From an uncultured Pseudocitrobacter sp. (GTDB lineage Bacteria; Pseudomonadota; Gammaproteobacteria; Enterobacterales; Enterobacteriaceae), in assembly GCA_913778145.1 (NCBI GenBank), contig CAJYVI010000043.1, positions 52,089 through 116,088 of the forward strand: DNA of 64,000 nt, in the 5' to 3' direction. The position numbers and the translations under genes are program-made. The notes under the pieces were generated by a model. The model made no database searches, was not told the DNA's origin, and saw only the letters and a program-made list of their open reading frames with translations. Shown here in pieces: positions 48,146-57,619 of this stretch; positions within the stretch are counted from its first letter, which is position 1; each line of letters starts with the position of its first letter.

Positions 48146-50089
48146 TTATTTAGTGAGAGTGCTGGCATCGCTAAAATAACGTCCCATTGCACCATACAAA
48201 CCTATTTTTTCCAACACGGCCAATTCACCTTCCGTCTCGACGCGTTCGGCAATCAATGGCAGATCGATCTGGCGTGTGGCCCAGTAAATGGCTTCGATAA
48301 ACAGTTTTTTATCTTCTTCCTGATCGATATGGCGAATATAACCACCATCTACTTTAATCCACGCCAGCCCCCACTGTGGCAGGTTGCCAATCAGATGGAA
48401 ACGCCCGCCGAAGTGCTGAATCCCTAAACGGCAGCCCAGAGTATTCAGTTTTTGTACCAGCAGGCTGACCTGCTCCGGGTTCGGCAGCTCATTTTCATCA
48501 AGCTCCAGCGTGAGGCGGCCAGCAAGATGGCGCGCGCCCTTCAGTGGTTGCAGCAGTGCGTTCATGCTTTCCTCGTCTGCAACACTTTCGCCACTGATGC
48601 TCAGCGCCAGAGGTTGGGTGCTTTTCTCCATCGCTTTCAGCGTCTGTTTCAGCATGACGATGTCCATCCGACGGCTCAGCGCCAGACGGTGGATCCACGG
48701 CATAAAGCGTCCTGCCGGGATGATTTCACCTTCCGGCGTCTTGATACGGGCGAGGATTTTCTGATGCAGGATGATATTTTTATTGTTGCACTCATAAACC
48801 GGCTGGGAGAAAAGCTCGAAGGACTCTTTTGCCAGTACGGTCTCCAGACGCGTGTGCCAGTGATGGTGATCGTCGTCGTTTTCCATTTGCTGCGGTGCCT
48901 GCGTGTCGGCAAAGAAACGCATCTCTGTTTCCGCCATCGCCAGCGCCTGGTCTGCCTGACGCAGTAGCGCCTGTGGCGTATCGCCAACGTTAAAACTCAC
49001 CTGCGAGAAGTGGGCCACGGGCGTGACGTCGCTCATACCAGTTTCGTGCAGCGCTTTTAGCTGCGTGCTGAGGGCGGCAATGAGATTTTCCATCTCCTGC
49101 GGCAGAATTGGGGGCGCAATGATAGCGAACTCGCCGCCGCGAATACGGGCCAGGAAACCTTCGTTATGGAAGAAACGTTGCTGTAATGCATTCAGAATAT
49201 CGGCCACGGCGACCAGCAACTGATCGGTTTTGGCACCGCCAAGGCGCTGGTTGAGGCCGATGAGATCCTGCACGCGCAGTAAAATCAGATGGCCCGCGGC
49301 GTGCTCTTCATCGCTCAGACGCGACTGGAGTTTAATATCAAATGAGCGGCGGTTGTTCAGCCCCGTCAGGCTGTCATTGTAGGCCTCCTGACGCAGCGTT
49401 TCGGTTCGCGTAGCCTGTTCGCTGAACAGTGCTTTAAGCTGGGTGACCATCATATTGGTGGCTTCCACCACCCGGCGCAGCTCCGGCGTTTTGGGGCGTT
49501 CCGGCAGATTGAGGAATTCGCGGCGGCTAATCGCCAGCGCCTGATCGACAATATGATTCAGCGGGCGCAGGCTGCGGCGCAGCATAAACATCGCGCCCAG
49601 TAAGCAAAGAATGCTGCACACGCTTAACAGCAGGAAACTGGCGACCAGACTATCCCACAGGCGCGTCAAGGCGAACATCGGGTGGCTGATCACTTCGACC
49701 TTCGCTACCTGATTCCATCCGCGCATCACTACCGCTTCACCCTGGCCTGGGTTCAGACGCACCATGCGCACAAACCAGTTGGGAACGCTGGCGCTTTGCG
49801 GCGTATTCTGCCGTTCAATCAGCGGCTTGCCGGTTTTAATATCCACCACCCGAATTCGGTAAAAGTAGCCGCTGTCGAAGATGGAATTGACCATCAGTTC
49901 CGTCATCACCGGATCGTCAATATTCGCGGTGAGCGAAAGGCCCAGTGCGGTGGCGCTATCCTGTGCGTGCGCACTCAGTTGGTTATGATACTGTTCGCGC
50001 GAACTCTCCAGCGTCACATAAAAGCTGCCGCAGAAGATGATGACCGTGAACAGACAAATACCAATGAGTAGCTGTTTATAGAGTGACAT
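48146..50089 (-). CDS. lapD: LapD-type c-di-GMP receptor controlling LapG
   Basis: This is a 647-residue inner-membrane protein. A transmembrane helix (about 5-27), a periplasmic LapD/MoxY output domain (about 28-145), a second helix (about 146-169), HAMP (to about 225), and degenerate GGDEF (RGGEF) and EAL domains follow. The EAL signature reads KIL (QKILARI) and the later DDFG reads QHFGGRFHLIGNL, as in catalytically dead LapD. Trp125 in MRGWNQVAKVE falls at the position of the LapG-binding Trp of P. fluorescens LapD. With c-di-GMP bound it should sequester LapG and keep the adhesins on the surface. It lies 9 bp downstream of lapG. Confidence 0.95.
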   Translation of the reverse strand: MSLYKQLLIGICLFTVIIFCGSFYVTLESSREQYHNQLSAHAQDSATALGLSLTANIDDPVMTELMVNSIFDSGYFYRIRVVDIKTGKPLIERQNTPQSASVPNWFVRMVRLNPGQGEAVVMRGWNQVAKVEVISHPMFALTRLWDSLVASFLLLSVCSILCLLGAMFMLRRSLRPLNHIVDQALAISRREFLNLPERPKTPELRRVVEATNMMVTQLKALFSEQATRTETLRQEAYNDSLTGLNNRRSFDIKLQSRLSDEEHAAGHLILLRVQDLIGLNQRLGGAKTDQLLVAVADILNALQQRFFHNEGFLARIRGGEFAIIAPPILPQEMENLIAALSTQLKALHETGMSDVTPVAHFSQVSFNVGDTPQALLRQADQALAMAETEMRFFADTQAPQQMENDDDHHHWHTRLETVLAKESFELFSQPVYECNNKNIILHQKILARIKTPEGEIIPAGRFMPWIHRLALSRRMDIVMLKQTLKAMEKSTQPLALSISGESVADEESMNALLQPLKGARHLAGRLTLELDENELPNPEQVSLLVQKLNTLGCRLGIQHFGGRFHLIGNLPQWGLAWIKVDGGYIRHIDQEEDKKLFIEAIYWATRQIDLPLIAERVETEGELAVLEKIGLYGAMGRYFSDASTLTK

Positions 50090-50098
50090 GGCTACTTC

Positions 50099-50791
50099 CT
50101 ATTCATTAATTACAAATCCTTCTGCACGCATCTTGGTGAGAAGATCCTGCCAGCGAGAAATCTTTTTACTGTCGCCCACGCGTTTGTTTTTGCCGGCCTG
50201 AGGGATCCATAACCCCTCGCCGTTGAAGGAGTAAACCGGCAGCAGGTCATGACGCTGTGTTGCGGGTAAAATCGTGGTTTTTAAGTTATCCAGAATTAAC
50301 GGTACCGCGTCGGGTGTGGCATACCAGGCGACAACCATGTGCGCCTGATTTAACTGCAACGCTTTAACATAGGTAATTCGAAGCTGGCTGGCGGGTACGC
50401 CCAGTTCACGCAGGGTGAAATATTTCGCCAGTGCGTAATCTTCGCAGTCGCCCGCGCCTTTGCGTAAAAACTCAATCGGGGTAGCCCAATAGTCCTGTTG
50501 CCCCCATACGGCAATATCATCACGAAAACGCATGCGGGAATTAAAAAATTGATTAACGCGGTTTAATTTATCCTGAATCGTGCCCTGCGGTGGATTTTTA
50601 AGCAATGCCGCCCACTCATCAATATTGCGCTGCGCCGCTGGCGTGGCGGGGCCGTATAGCTGCTGGCTGCGCGAATTGATGGTGTTGAAGTCCCAGCTGG
50701 CACCGAGGCCAGGTGAGAGCACAAGCAACAGCGCCAGCCAGAATGCCAGCCAGCGTTGCCAGAGTATGCAATGGCTTAGTCGAACGTTCAC
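50099..50791 (-). CDS. lapG: LapG-type periplasmic cysteine protease
   Basis: This 230-residue bacterial transglutaminase-like cysteine proteinase has an N-terminal hydrophobic export segment (about residues 14-30) before SWDFNTINSRSQQLYGP. The catalytic triad is visible: Cys116 in KGAGDCEDYALAKY, His151 in NQAHMVVAWY and Asp168 in LILDNL. Asp115 and Glu117 next to the cysteine are the calcium-binding positions of the family. It should cut both adhesins at TAAG when LapD is without c-di-GMP. It overlaps the glycosyltransferase gene by 4 bp, so the two are co-translated. Confidence 0.95.
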   Translation of the reverse strand: MNVRLSHCILWQRWLAFWLALLLVLSPGLGASWDFNTINSRSQQLYGPATPAAQRNIDEWAALLKNPPQGTIQDKLNRVNQFFNSRMRFRDDIAVWGQQDYWATPIEFLRKGAGDCEDYALAKYFTLRELGVPASQLRITYVKALQLNQAHMVVAWYATPDAVPLILDNLKTTILPATQRHDLLPVYSFNGEGLWIPQAGKNKRVGDSKKISRWQDLLTKMRAEGFVINE

Positions 50792-53700
50792 GCGCGTTTA
50801 TCGACCCCTTTATTTTCGTGGGAGGCCAGTGATTGCATCTCCTGCCACCAGGCTTGCCAGAGTGCGGCGACCTGTTGTTCAGCATAGCGCGTGGCGTGGC
50901 GCAATGCGTTTTTCTGCATTTGCGCGCAGTGCTGCGGATTCTGTAACACCTCCATTAGTGCGTCTGCCAGTGCGGTTTCGTCATTCGGTTTCACCAGAAT
51001 TCCGGCACCGGAATTTTCCAGCAAATCGCGTGGGCCATATTGAATATCAAAACTGACCAGCGGCGTACCGTAGGCGAGTGACTCCAGGCCAAACAGTGAG
51101 AAGCCTTCATGGCTGGAACAGAGAACGGCGCAGCTGGACTGGCGATGCAGGAATTCCAGTTCGCCGGAATGGTCATGCAAAAAGATATTATTATTGAGAT
51201 TATTGGCGACAACCCATTGTTCCAGTTCAGCTTTCAACCCGCCTGAACCATAGGTGTGTAGCTCTGCTTCCGGCATTTTTTTCACGACTTGCATAAAGGC
51301 GCGGAAGAGAAGGGAATGCTGCTTTTCCGGGGCGTAACGTGCCATATAGAGTACCCGTTTGCCGACGGCTTTCTGCGGATTGCCAACCGGCAAAGAGGGG
51401 GTCAGATGATGGGGGATAACCCGCAAGCGTTCTGCGCCGGGAATAACGTTCGCTAAATCATTCTTTTGCGCATCAGTCAGCACAATTATGCGGTCGAGCA
51501 GCGTTTCGCCGCGCAACACATGTCGGTATGCCTGCTTAAACTCACCGTCTTCCCGTTGATGCGTCGAGTGAATCACCGACGTCAGGGTCGCATTCAGCCA
51601 ACTTTTGGGTTTTGAAGAGACAAACTCCCGCCACGGCAGATTTTTATCGACCAGAAAATGCCATGCGGTTTGCCTGTCCAGGTTATGCGCCAGCATGGCG
51701 GCGGCGAACTCCCCTTCGCTGGCATAGCGCAGTTCATGGTCGGCGAAGCGCAGCTCAATGCCGGAAAGATACGCCGTGCCTTTCAGAGAGCGATAGTGCC
51801 GACGCAGCACGATTTTCTGCGTGGGCAGATGGACAAAATCTTCGTGACTGAGATTGCCTTCCGCGCCGACATACCGACGCGCCGCGAGAATGTTGCGACT
51901 GTCCTTACGCGTTTGCGCACGCATGCCGGGGCGCAGTTCCTGCATCGGGCGAATATCACCGCGCTCAAGCATGGCTGGCAGCCAGTCATAGACCGTCAGG
52001 GCTTTAACCGGCGCGGGCAGTTTTCCGCTTTCATAAAGCACTTCCACCGTGCGCGCCAGCTGTGGGTTCCAACTGGACGTGATCACCCACGGCGAAACGC
52101 CGAGCTGGCGAATAAACAGCGCGCAGCGGCGGATGGAGGCGATTTCAATTCCGTTGCCTTCATGGCGAAAATTACCGCACAGGAAAACCAGCTGCTGGGG
52201 TTTGGCCTGCTGGAGGCGATATTTACGGTAGGCCACATAGCCGGAAAGATAGTGTTCGACGTCGTCAATGCGCACACGATAACTGTGATGGCGTATGAAA
52301 AAACTGCCGACAATTTTTTGCGGGTTTTTGAAAAACATCGCCAGTTCCGGCCAGAAAAAGCCGTTAGCCAGATAACGGGCGCGATACTCCAGCGCGCGGT
52401 AAAACTTATCAATGTCAAAATCGTCCAGCAGATGCCGGTGCGTTTCATCACTCTGCAGGCGTTCAATCATGCGCTGCGCCGCCATCATCAGTTCCAGCAG
52501 CGTCGGGTAGGTGGTCACTCTTTTCAGGACGAAATCGAGATGATCGCGCACGTTGTCCAGCCCGAACTGATAGTATCGGGCCTGCGGGCGATAACGCGTC
52601 AGCTCGTTCACGCAGTAACTTAACCAGTGATCGTGCGCCTGCCAGTGTTTCCGGGCGATAAAATTGTCCATCGCCCGTTCAACAATGGACAGCCAGCGCG
52701 GATTTTTGGTCAGGCCATACAGACGCATCAGCGCAAAGGCCGCTTCTCCGTCGTAGTAAATAATGCGCTGCTCTTCTTTCAGCGAAAGATCGGCGGCATG
52801 CAGCACGTGAACAAATGCGCCGCTTTCGGCGTTTTGCATGAAGGCAATGCCGTTCGCCAGGCGTTCCATTTGCTCAAGATAGCGCTCACTTCCCGTCAGT
52901 TCGCTGTATTTTGCCATCGCCAGAATGCACACCGCGTTGCCGCCGAGTTTAATTTCATCGCCGGTGTCGACCAGAAAATCGGCGTCGCTACCGTCGGGCA
53001 ACGTAAAGGTGCGGATAAGCTCGCTGGCGAGATCGTGTAACGCGCGTTCGATGGCGGCAAACTGCGCGTCGTTCTGCGTGACTTCCCAGCCTTCTAACAG
53101 CGCGTAGGTCGAGCTAGCGTGGCGCAGGGCGTTATAGGTGGGAATTGCCCGATCGAAGCAGGGGAACCAGCCGTAATGAAAACGGCCCGATTTTTTAACC
53201 TGCTTCGCCAGATAGTCACTGGCCGAGTGGATCATCGGCTCCAGTTCATCCTGCCAGTGCGGAAGCTGGCGATAGCCCGAATGCGGCCCTGCAGATTCCA
53301 GAGGGTATGTCCGATCGCCGTCGCTGAAGGCACCGAGGGTGGTAAAGCGCCAGAGGATTTGCTCCGGCGCGTCGGGCCAGTGCAGTTCGCTGCCAAAACG
53401 CTGACGGGTATAATTGGCCAGATTTTTATCGTTAGGAGTGGCGACGCCCTCGCTGCCCTCGTAGAGCAAGGCGTTGGCGGCAATTTCTTGCTCAAGCAGG
53501 GCGTGTTCAAAAGTCTCGGTGAAGCTCAAGCCAAAGCGGAAATAGTTACGCTTGGTTTTGCGCAGTTTGTTTTGCAGGACATCCCAGCGTAGCGCTTCAA
53601 CGTGGTTGACGGCATCCACGCGCAGCCAGCAAGGCGAGGTGGTTTGCTTATGCGCCCAGCGCTGCAACGCCTTTGCGCCCGCCATCCAGGCATCATCCAG

Positions 53701-53853
53701 CGTGTCACCGCAGGCTTGTACGATGTGAGCACGTTCGTGACCACTACTCACGCTAAAAAAGAGCACATAACCCGGAACGTGAGAAGCATTGGTGACAATG
53801 TTAAATTGCTCAACCAGAGGCCGGGTTTGCGCGAGTAAATGGCTCAGTGACAT
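50788..53853 (-). CDS. Large two-domain glycosyltransferase (GT4, TagE/SdgB-like) of the adhesin locus
   Basis: This 1021-residue cytosolic protein has no signal or membrane helix. Residues 1 to about 130 form an unassigned domain (AGAKALQRWAHKQ, KLRKTKRNYFRFGLSF). About 130-560 is helical with YYDGEAAFALMRLYGLTKNP and HYGWFPCFDRAIPTYNALRH, like an (alpha/alpha)6 barrel. About 570-1010 is a GT-B fold: N-half LVFLCGNFRHEGNGIEIASI, C-half KRVLYMARYAPEKQHSLLFR, the EX7E site in SHEGFSLFGLE, and FDIQYGPRDLLENSGAG, typical of TagE, TarM and staphylococcal SdgA/SdgB relatives. It overlaps lapG by 4 bp. I infer that it glycosylates the SD repeats before export; polysaccharide synthesis is the alternative. 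Confidence 0.85.
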   Translation of the reverse strand: MSLSHLLAQTRPLVEQFNIVTNASHVPGYVLFFSVSSGHERAHIVQACGDTLDDAWMAGAKALQRWAHKQTTSPCWLRVDAVNHVEALRWDVLQNKLRKTKRNYFRFGLSFTETFEHALLEQEIAANALLYEGSEGVATPNDKNLANYTRQRFGSELHWPDAPEQILWRFTTLGAFSDGDRTYPLESAGPHSGYRQLPHWQDELEPMIHSASDYLAKQVKKSGRFHYGWFPCFDRAIPTYNALRHASSTYALLEGWEVTQNDAQFAAIERALHDLASELIRTFTLPDGSDADFLVDTGDEIKLGGNAVCILAMAKYSELTGSERYLEQMERLANGIAFMQNAESGAFVHVLHAADLSLKEEQRIIYYDGEAAFALMRLYGLTKNPRWLSIVERAMDNFIARKHWQAHDHWLSYCVNELTRYRPQARYYQFGLDNVRDHLDFVLKRVTTYPTLLELMMAAQRMIERLQSDETHRHLLDDFDIDKFYRALEYRARYLANGFFWPELAMFFKNPQKIVGSFFIRHHSYRVRIDDVEHYLSGYVAYRKYRLQQAKPQQLVFLCGNFRHEGNGIEIASIRRCALFIRQLGVSPWVITSSWNPQLARTVEVLYESGKLPAPVKALTVYDWLPAMLERGDIRPMQELRPGMRAQTRKDSRNILAARRYVGAEGNLSHEDFVHLPTQKIVLRRHYRSLKGTAYLSGIELRFADHELRYASEGEFAAAMLAHNLDRQTAWHFLVDKNLPWREFVSSKPKSWLNATLTSVIHSTHQREDGEFKQAYRHVLRGETLLDRIIVLTDAQKNDLANVIPGAERLRVIPHHLTPSLPVGNPQKAVGKRVLYMARYAPEKQHSLLFRAFMQVVKKMPEAELHTYGSGGLKAELEQWVVANNLNNNIFLHDHSGELEFLHRQSSCAVLCSSHEGFSLFGLESLAYGTPLVSFDIQYGPRDLLENSGAGILVKPNDETALADALMEVLQNPQHCAQMQKNALRHATRYAEQQVAALWQAWWQEMQSLASHENKGVDKRA

Positions 53854-53985
53854 GTTGGTATCCTGCTGCGCGAATAAAATCCCTGTGATTTATAAGATAT
53901 CATTATACCGGCAGGCCTGGATATTCCGCATTAGCATGGGACAGGCAATATGTCACTTTCAGATAACCGATCGTTATTGCCATGA

Positions 53986-54006
53986 AGGGGCGCTGAGCGC
54001 GCCCCT
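53986..54006 (-). terminator. Hairpin between system 2 adaptor gene and the glycosyltransferase gene
   Basis: AGGGGCGC and GCGCCCCT pair with a 5-base loop, 8 bp after the adaptor stop codon. Little T-run follows on the minus strand. The 160-bp gap around it probably holds a separate promoter for the glycosyltransferase-lapG-lapD operon. Confidence 0.5.
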
Positions 54007-54013
54007 GACGAGA

Positions 54014-55375
54014 TTATCTTTCGCGTAACGCCTCGGCTTTAGCGCGGAGAATCGGTTTCAGCAGATAGCTGAGCACGGTTTTCCTGCCCGTCATGATATC
54101 GACTGAAACCACCATGCCCGGAATAATCAGCAGCGGTTTCGCTTCATCACCGAGATGGTTGCGTTCCGTGCGCAGGCGGATCTGGTAGAAACTGCGGCCC
54201 TCTTTATCCGTGATGGTATCAGCGCTGATATGCTCCAAAGATCCCTTGAGGCCGCCATAGATGGTGTAATCATAGGCGGTAAACTTGATCATCGCTTGCT
54301 GGCCCGGATGTAAAAAGGCGATATCCTGCGGACGTACTTTTGCTTCAACCAGCAGCGTATCGTCCAGCGGAACGATCTCCACCAGTTCGCTGCCCGGTTG
54401 GATAACGCCGCCGATGGTCGTCACCAGCAACTGCTGTACCACGCCGCGTACCGGCGAGGTCACTAGCGTACGATTGACCCGATCCTCAATCGCTTTACCG
54501 GAAGCTTCCGTTTTGCTCAGGTTGGTGCGGGCCTCGTTGAGTTCCGCCAGCGCGTCGCTGCGATAGCGACCTTTGGCTTCGGCGATCTTACTTTCAATCT
54601 CTTTGATCGCCGATTGCGCGCGCGGGATCGACAGGATCACCGAATCAAGCTGGCCGCGCGTTTCCACCTCCGAACGGCGTAAACGCAGCACTTCCACTTT
54701 CGAAATAGCGCCTGCGGCAACCAGCGGTTCCGACATCCGTACTTCCTGTTGCAGCAGGCCAAGACTGTTGCGGAACTGTACCTTTTTAGCCTCGAAATCC
54801 AGCAATTCCTGGCGTTTTTGCGCCAGTTGCTCTTCGAGGCCGGAAATCTCGCTGCGGAAGCGTTCGCGCTGAGTGTTGAATAACTCTCGCTCGCCGCTGG
54901 CAATGCCTGGCGCATCGCGCTCGATTTCCGGGCTGATCTCCAGCGGTTTGTCGTCAATTTGCGCCTGCAGGCGCGAGATGCGCGCAATCAGCGCATTGCG
55001 GTCGGCCTCGCTTTCGCCCACGTTGGAGCGAAAACGTGTGTCATCCAGACGCAGTAACGGCTGCCCGGCTTCCACAACTTGCCCTTCATGAACAAATACC
55101 TCTGAGACAATCCCGCCTTCCAGGTTTTGGATCTTTTGCAGGCGCGATGAGGGAATCGCTTTTCCTTCGCCGCGCGTCACTTCATCGACCTGAGCAAACG
55201 AGGCCCAGACAATAAAAGCGATGAAAAATGCAAAGCAGGCCCAGAGCGTGATGCGCGTAGAACGCGGCGCGCCTTCGGTGATCACGCCGTTGATATCGTT
55301 TACCGTAAAGGGCTTCTCACTGGAAAGCAGGCCCATACGGCGCAGCAGTGCTTTAATCGCATTAATGGCTCGCAT
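54014..55375 (-). CDS. Type I secretion membrane fusion protein, system 2 (LapC/HlyD family)
   Basis: This 453-residue adaptor is paralogous to that at 38255-39619. The transmembrane helix is at about residues 42-62 (LWACFAFFIAFIVWASFAQV), followed by IQNLEGGIVSEVFVHEGQVV, a coiled-coil hairpin, TLVTSPVRGVVQQLLVTTIG and a C-terminal LKPILRAKAEALRER. The N-terminal about 35 residues differ from copy 1, while the hairpin and barrel are largely conserved. It overlaps its ABC exporter gene by 14 bp, the same arrangement as in system 1. Confidence 0.93.
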   Translation of the reverse strand: MRAINAIKALLRRMGLLSSEKPFTVNDINGVITEGAPRSTRITLWACFAFFIAFIVWASFAQVDEVTRGEGKAIPSSRLQKIQNLEGGIVSEVFVHEGQVVEAGQPLLRLDDTRFRSNVGESEADRNALIARISRLQAQIDDKPLEISPEIERDAPGIASGERELFNTQRERFRSEISGLEEQLAQKRQELLDFEAKKVQFRNSLGLLQQEVRMSEPLVAAGAISKVEVLRLRRSEVETRGQLDSVILSIPRAQSAIKEIESKIAEAKGRYRSDALAELNEARTNLSKTEASGKAIEDRVNRTLVTSPVRGVVQQLLVTTIGGVIQPGSELVEIVPLDDTLLVEAKVRPQDIAFLHPGQQAMIKFTAYDYTIYGGLKGSLEHISADTITDKEGRSFYQIRLRTERNHLGDEAKPLLIIPGMVVSVDIMTGRKTVLSYLLKPILRAKAEALRER

Positions 55376-57551
55376 GGATTTGCCCCTTCTTCAGCGCCGC
55401 CAGAACGTTATCGCGAGGCCCATCGGCAATAATGCGGCCACGATCGAGAATAATCAGACGGTCAACCAGCGCCAGCATCGACGCGCGGTGTGTCACCAGC
55501 AGCATCGTTTTGCCACGCGTGTTTTCCATCAATGCGCGTCTTACCGCGTCTTCGGTGGTGTTATCCATCGAGCTGGTAGGTTCATCGAGCAACAAAATCG
55601 GTGGGTCGAGAAGCAGCGCGCGCGCCAGTACTACTGCCTGACGTTGCCCGCCGGAGAGGTTCAACCCGCGCTCGCCAACCTGCATGTTGTAGCCGTCTGG
55701 GTGTTTGCGGGCAAACTCATGCACGCCTGCCAGACGCGAGGCGCGGAGCATGACATCATCATCGACATAGCTTGCGCCGTAGATCAGATTTTCACGCAGC
55801 GTGCCGCTGAACAGGTGGATATCCTGCGGGCCATAACCAATGTTGTGGCGCAGGTCGTTCACGTCGATTTGATTCGCATCCATGCCATCTATCAGTATTT
55901 CGCCCGCGTCAGGCTGGTAGAAACCGATGATCAACTTCGCCAGCGAGCTTTTCCCTGAACCACTGCGGCCAATAATGCCCACTCTTTCGCCCGGTGTGAT
56001 GGTGAAGGAGATGGCGCGGAGTGAGGCATACTTTTGGTCCGGATAGGTGAACGTCACATTCTGGAAGGCAATCGCGCCCTGTAATTTCTCGCGCGCGACC
56101 GACGGCGTATCTTCCTGACGCTCCTGCGGAAGGTCCATCATGCTTTCGGTGGTTTCCATGGTCATGCGAGCCTGCTGATAGCGCGTGACGAGGCCGCTCA
56201 GTTGCCCCATCGGCACTAGCGCGCGCCCGTTCAACATGTAGCAGGCAATCAGGCCGCCCATACTGAGGTTGCCCTCAATAATGAGATACACCCCGGCGAC
56301 AATCATCGCCACGCCGGAGAACTGCTGGAGCCAGGCAGTAAAGTTGACCGCCAGCGTCGAGAGCGTTTTTACCCGCAGCTCTTTTTTGCTCAGCGTGCCC
56401 AGCGTTTTTTCCCACAGATACTGACGCTCGCTTTGTGCATTGTTCACTTTGATGGCGTCGAGGCCGCTCAGGGTTTCAATCAACACTGCCTGACGTTCTG
56501 AGGAGAGTTTCATCGTGTCGTCGATGGTTTCATTGAGCGGTCGCTGAATCAGCCAGCTGACGACCAGCGCCAGCGGAAACGCAACCAGCGGGATAAACAC
56601 CAGCGGGCCGCCGATGATACCAATCACCAGCAGCATCAGCAGGGTGAAGGGCATGTCGATAAGCGTGGCGAGGGTAAGTGAAGAGAGGAAATCGCGCAGT
56701 GACTGAATTTCGTGAATGTTTTGCGCGAAGCTGCCCAGACGCGCAGGACGCGCTTTCATCGCCATCCCGGTTATGCGGCTGAACAACGACGCCGAGACGA
56801 CCATGTCGGTTTTCTTTCCGGCCAGATCAAGACAGCGGCTGCGCAGGGTTTTTAGCAGTAAATCAAACAGGAAGGCGACGGTGATACCAATCGCCAGCAC
56901 CCACAGTGTCGAGGTCGCCTGATTGGGCACCACGCGATCGTAGACGTTCATCACGAACAGCGGCGTACACAGGGCGATGACGTTAATCAGGAAGCTGGCA
57001 ACGATGGAGTCGGTATACAGCGTACGCGAGAGCTTTAGCGTATCGCGAAACCAGGTGCGGGTTCGGGGAATGAGCGCCGTTTCGCTGCGTTCGCGCTGGT
57101 GCATTGGCTGAATGAACAGCGCCACGCCGGTGTATTCATCCGCCAGCGTTTGCGCATCAATTGAGAGCTCGCCTCCAGGCGTTTCGCTTGGCAGAATGCG
57201 CGCCTCGCCGTGTTCACTCCAGCCAAGCAGTACGGCGGTGCGGTTGCCTTTTAGCAGCAAAATGGCGGGCAGAGAGACGGCGGTGATTTTTGTCAGTTCA
57301 CGCTTGAGCATGCGTACCCGAAGATTCGCGCGGGCGGCGGCGCGTGAGAAAATTGCCAGCGTAAGTCGGTTTTTTACCAGTGGTAATCCGGCGGTCAACG
57401 AGACGCGACTGGCCGGTCGCCCATGCAGCATGCAAATCGCCATCAGGCTATCCAGCAAGGGGTCATCATGGAGTGTGCGTGGGTCGATGCCGATATCTTC
57501 TTGATTATCAACGGGGTCGGCGCCGGAAGAGGGGATTGAATGTAGTGCCAT
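55362..57551 (-). CDS. Type I secretion ABC exporter, system 2 (LapB type)
   Basis: This 729-residue exporter has a degenerate C39-like domain (residues about 25-155, no catalytic Cys context), a six-helix permease with FVMNVYDRVVPNQATSTLWV, and an ATPase with Walker A GRSGSGKSS, signature LSGGQRQAVVLARA and Walker [13 protein letters not shown]. It is a paralogue of the exporter at 39606-41789; the C39-like part is the most divergent, which fits recognition of a different substrate. It should export the RTX adhesin encoded divergently at 59246. Confidence 0.93.
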   Translation of the reverse strand: MALHSIPSSGADPVDNQEDIGIDPRTLHDDPLLDSLMAICMLHGRPASRVSLTAGLPLVKNRLTLAIFSRAAARANLRVRMLKRELTKITAVSLPAILLLKGNRTAVLLGWSEHGEARILPSETPGGELSIDAQTLADEYTGVALFIQPMHQRERSETALIPRTRTWFRDTLKLSRTLYTDSIVASFLINVIALCTPLFVMNVYDRVVPNQATSTLWVLAIGITVAFLFDLLLKTLRSRCLDLAGKKTDMVVSASLFSRITGMAMKARPARLGSFAQNIHEIQSLRDFLSSLTLATLIDMPFTLLMLLVIGIIGGPLVFIPLVAFPLALVVSWLIQRPLNETIDDTMKLSSERQAVLIETLSGLDAIKVNNAQSERQYLWEKTLGTLSKKELRVKTLSTLAVNFTAWLQQFSGVAMIVAGVYLIIEGNLSMGGLIACYMLNGRALVPMGQLSGLVTRYQQARMTMETTESMMDLPQERQEDTPSVAREKLQGAIAFQNVTFTYPDQKYASLRAISFTITPGERVGIIGRSGSGKSSLAKLIIGFYQPDAGEILIDGMDANQIDVNDLRHNIGYGPQDIHLFSGTLRENLIYGASYVDDDVMLRASRLAGVHEFARKHPDGYNMQVGERGLNLSGGQRQAVVLARALLLDPPILLLDEPTSSMDNTTEDAVRRALMENTRGKTMLLVTHRASMLALVDRLIILDRGRIIADGPRDNVLAALKKGQIHASH

Positions 57552-57619
57552 ATTTTATGTCCTTATAACAATACCGGCTGTTAATACAGAGGGAGTCGGC
57601 CTCCCTCTGTATTCCTGAT

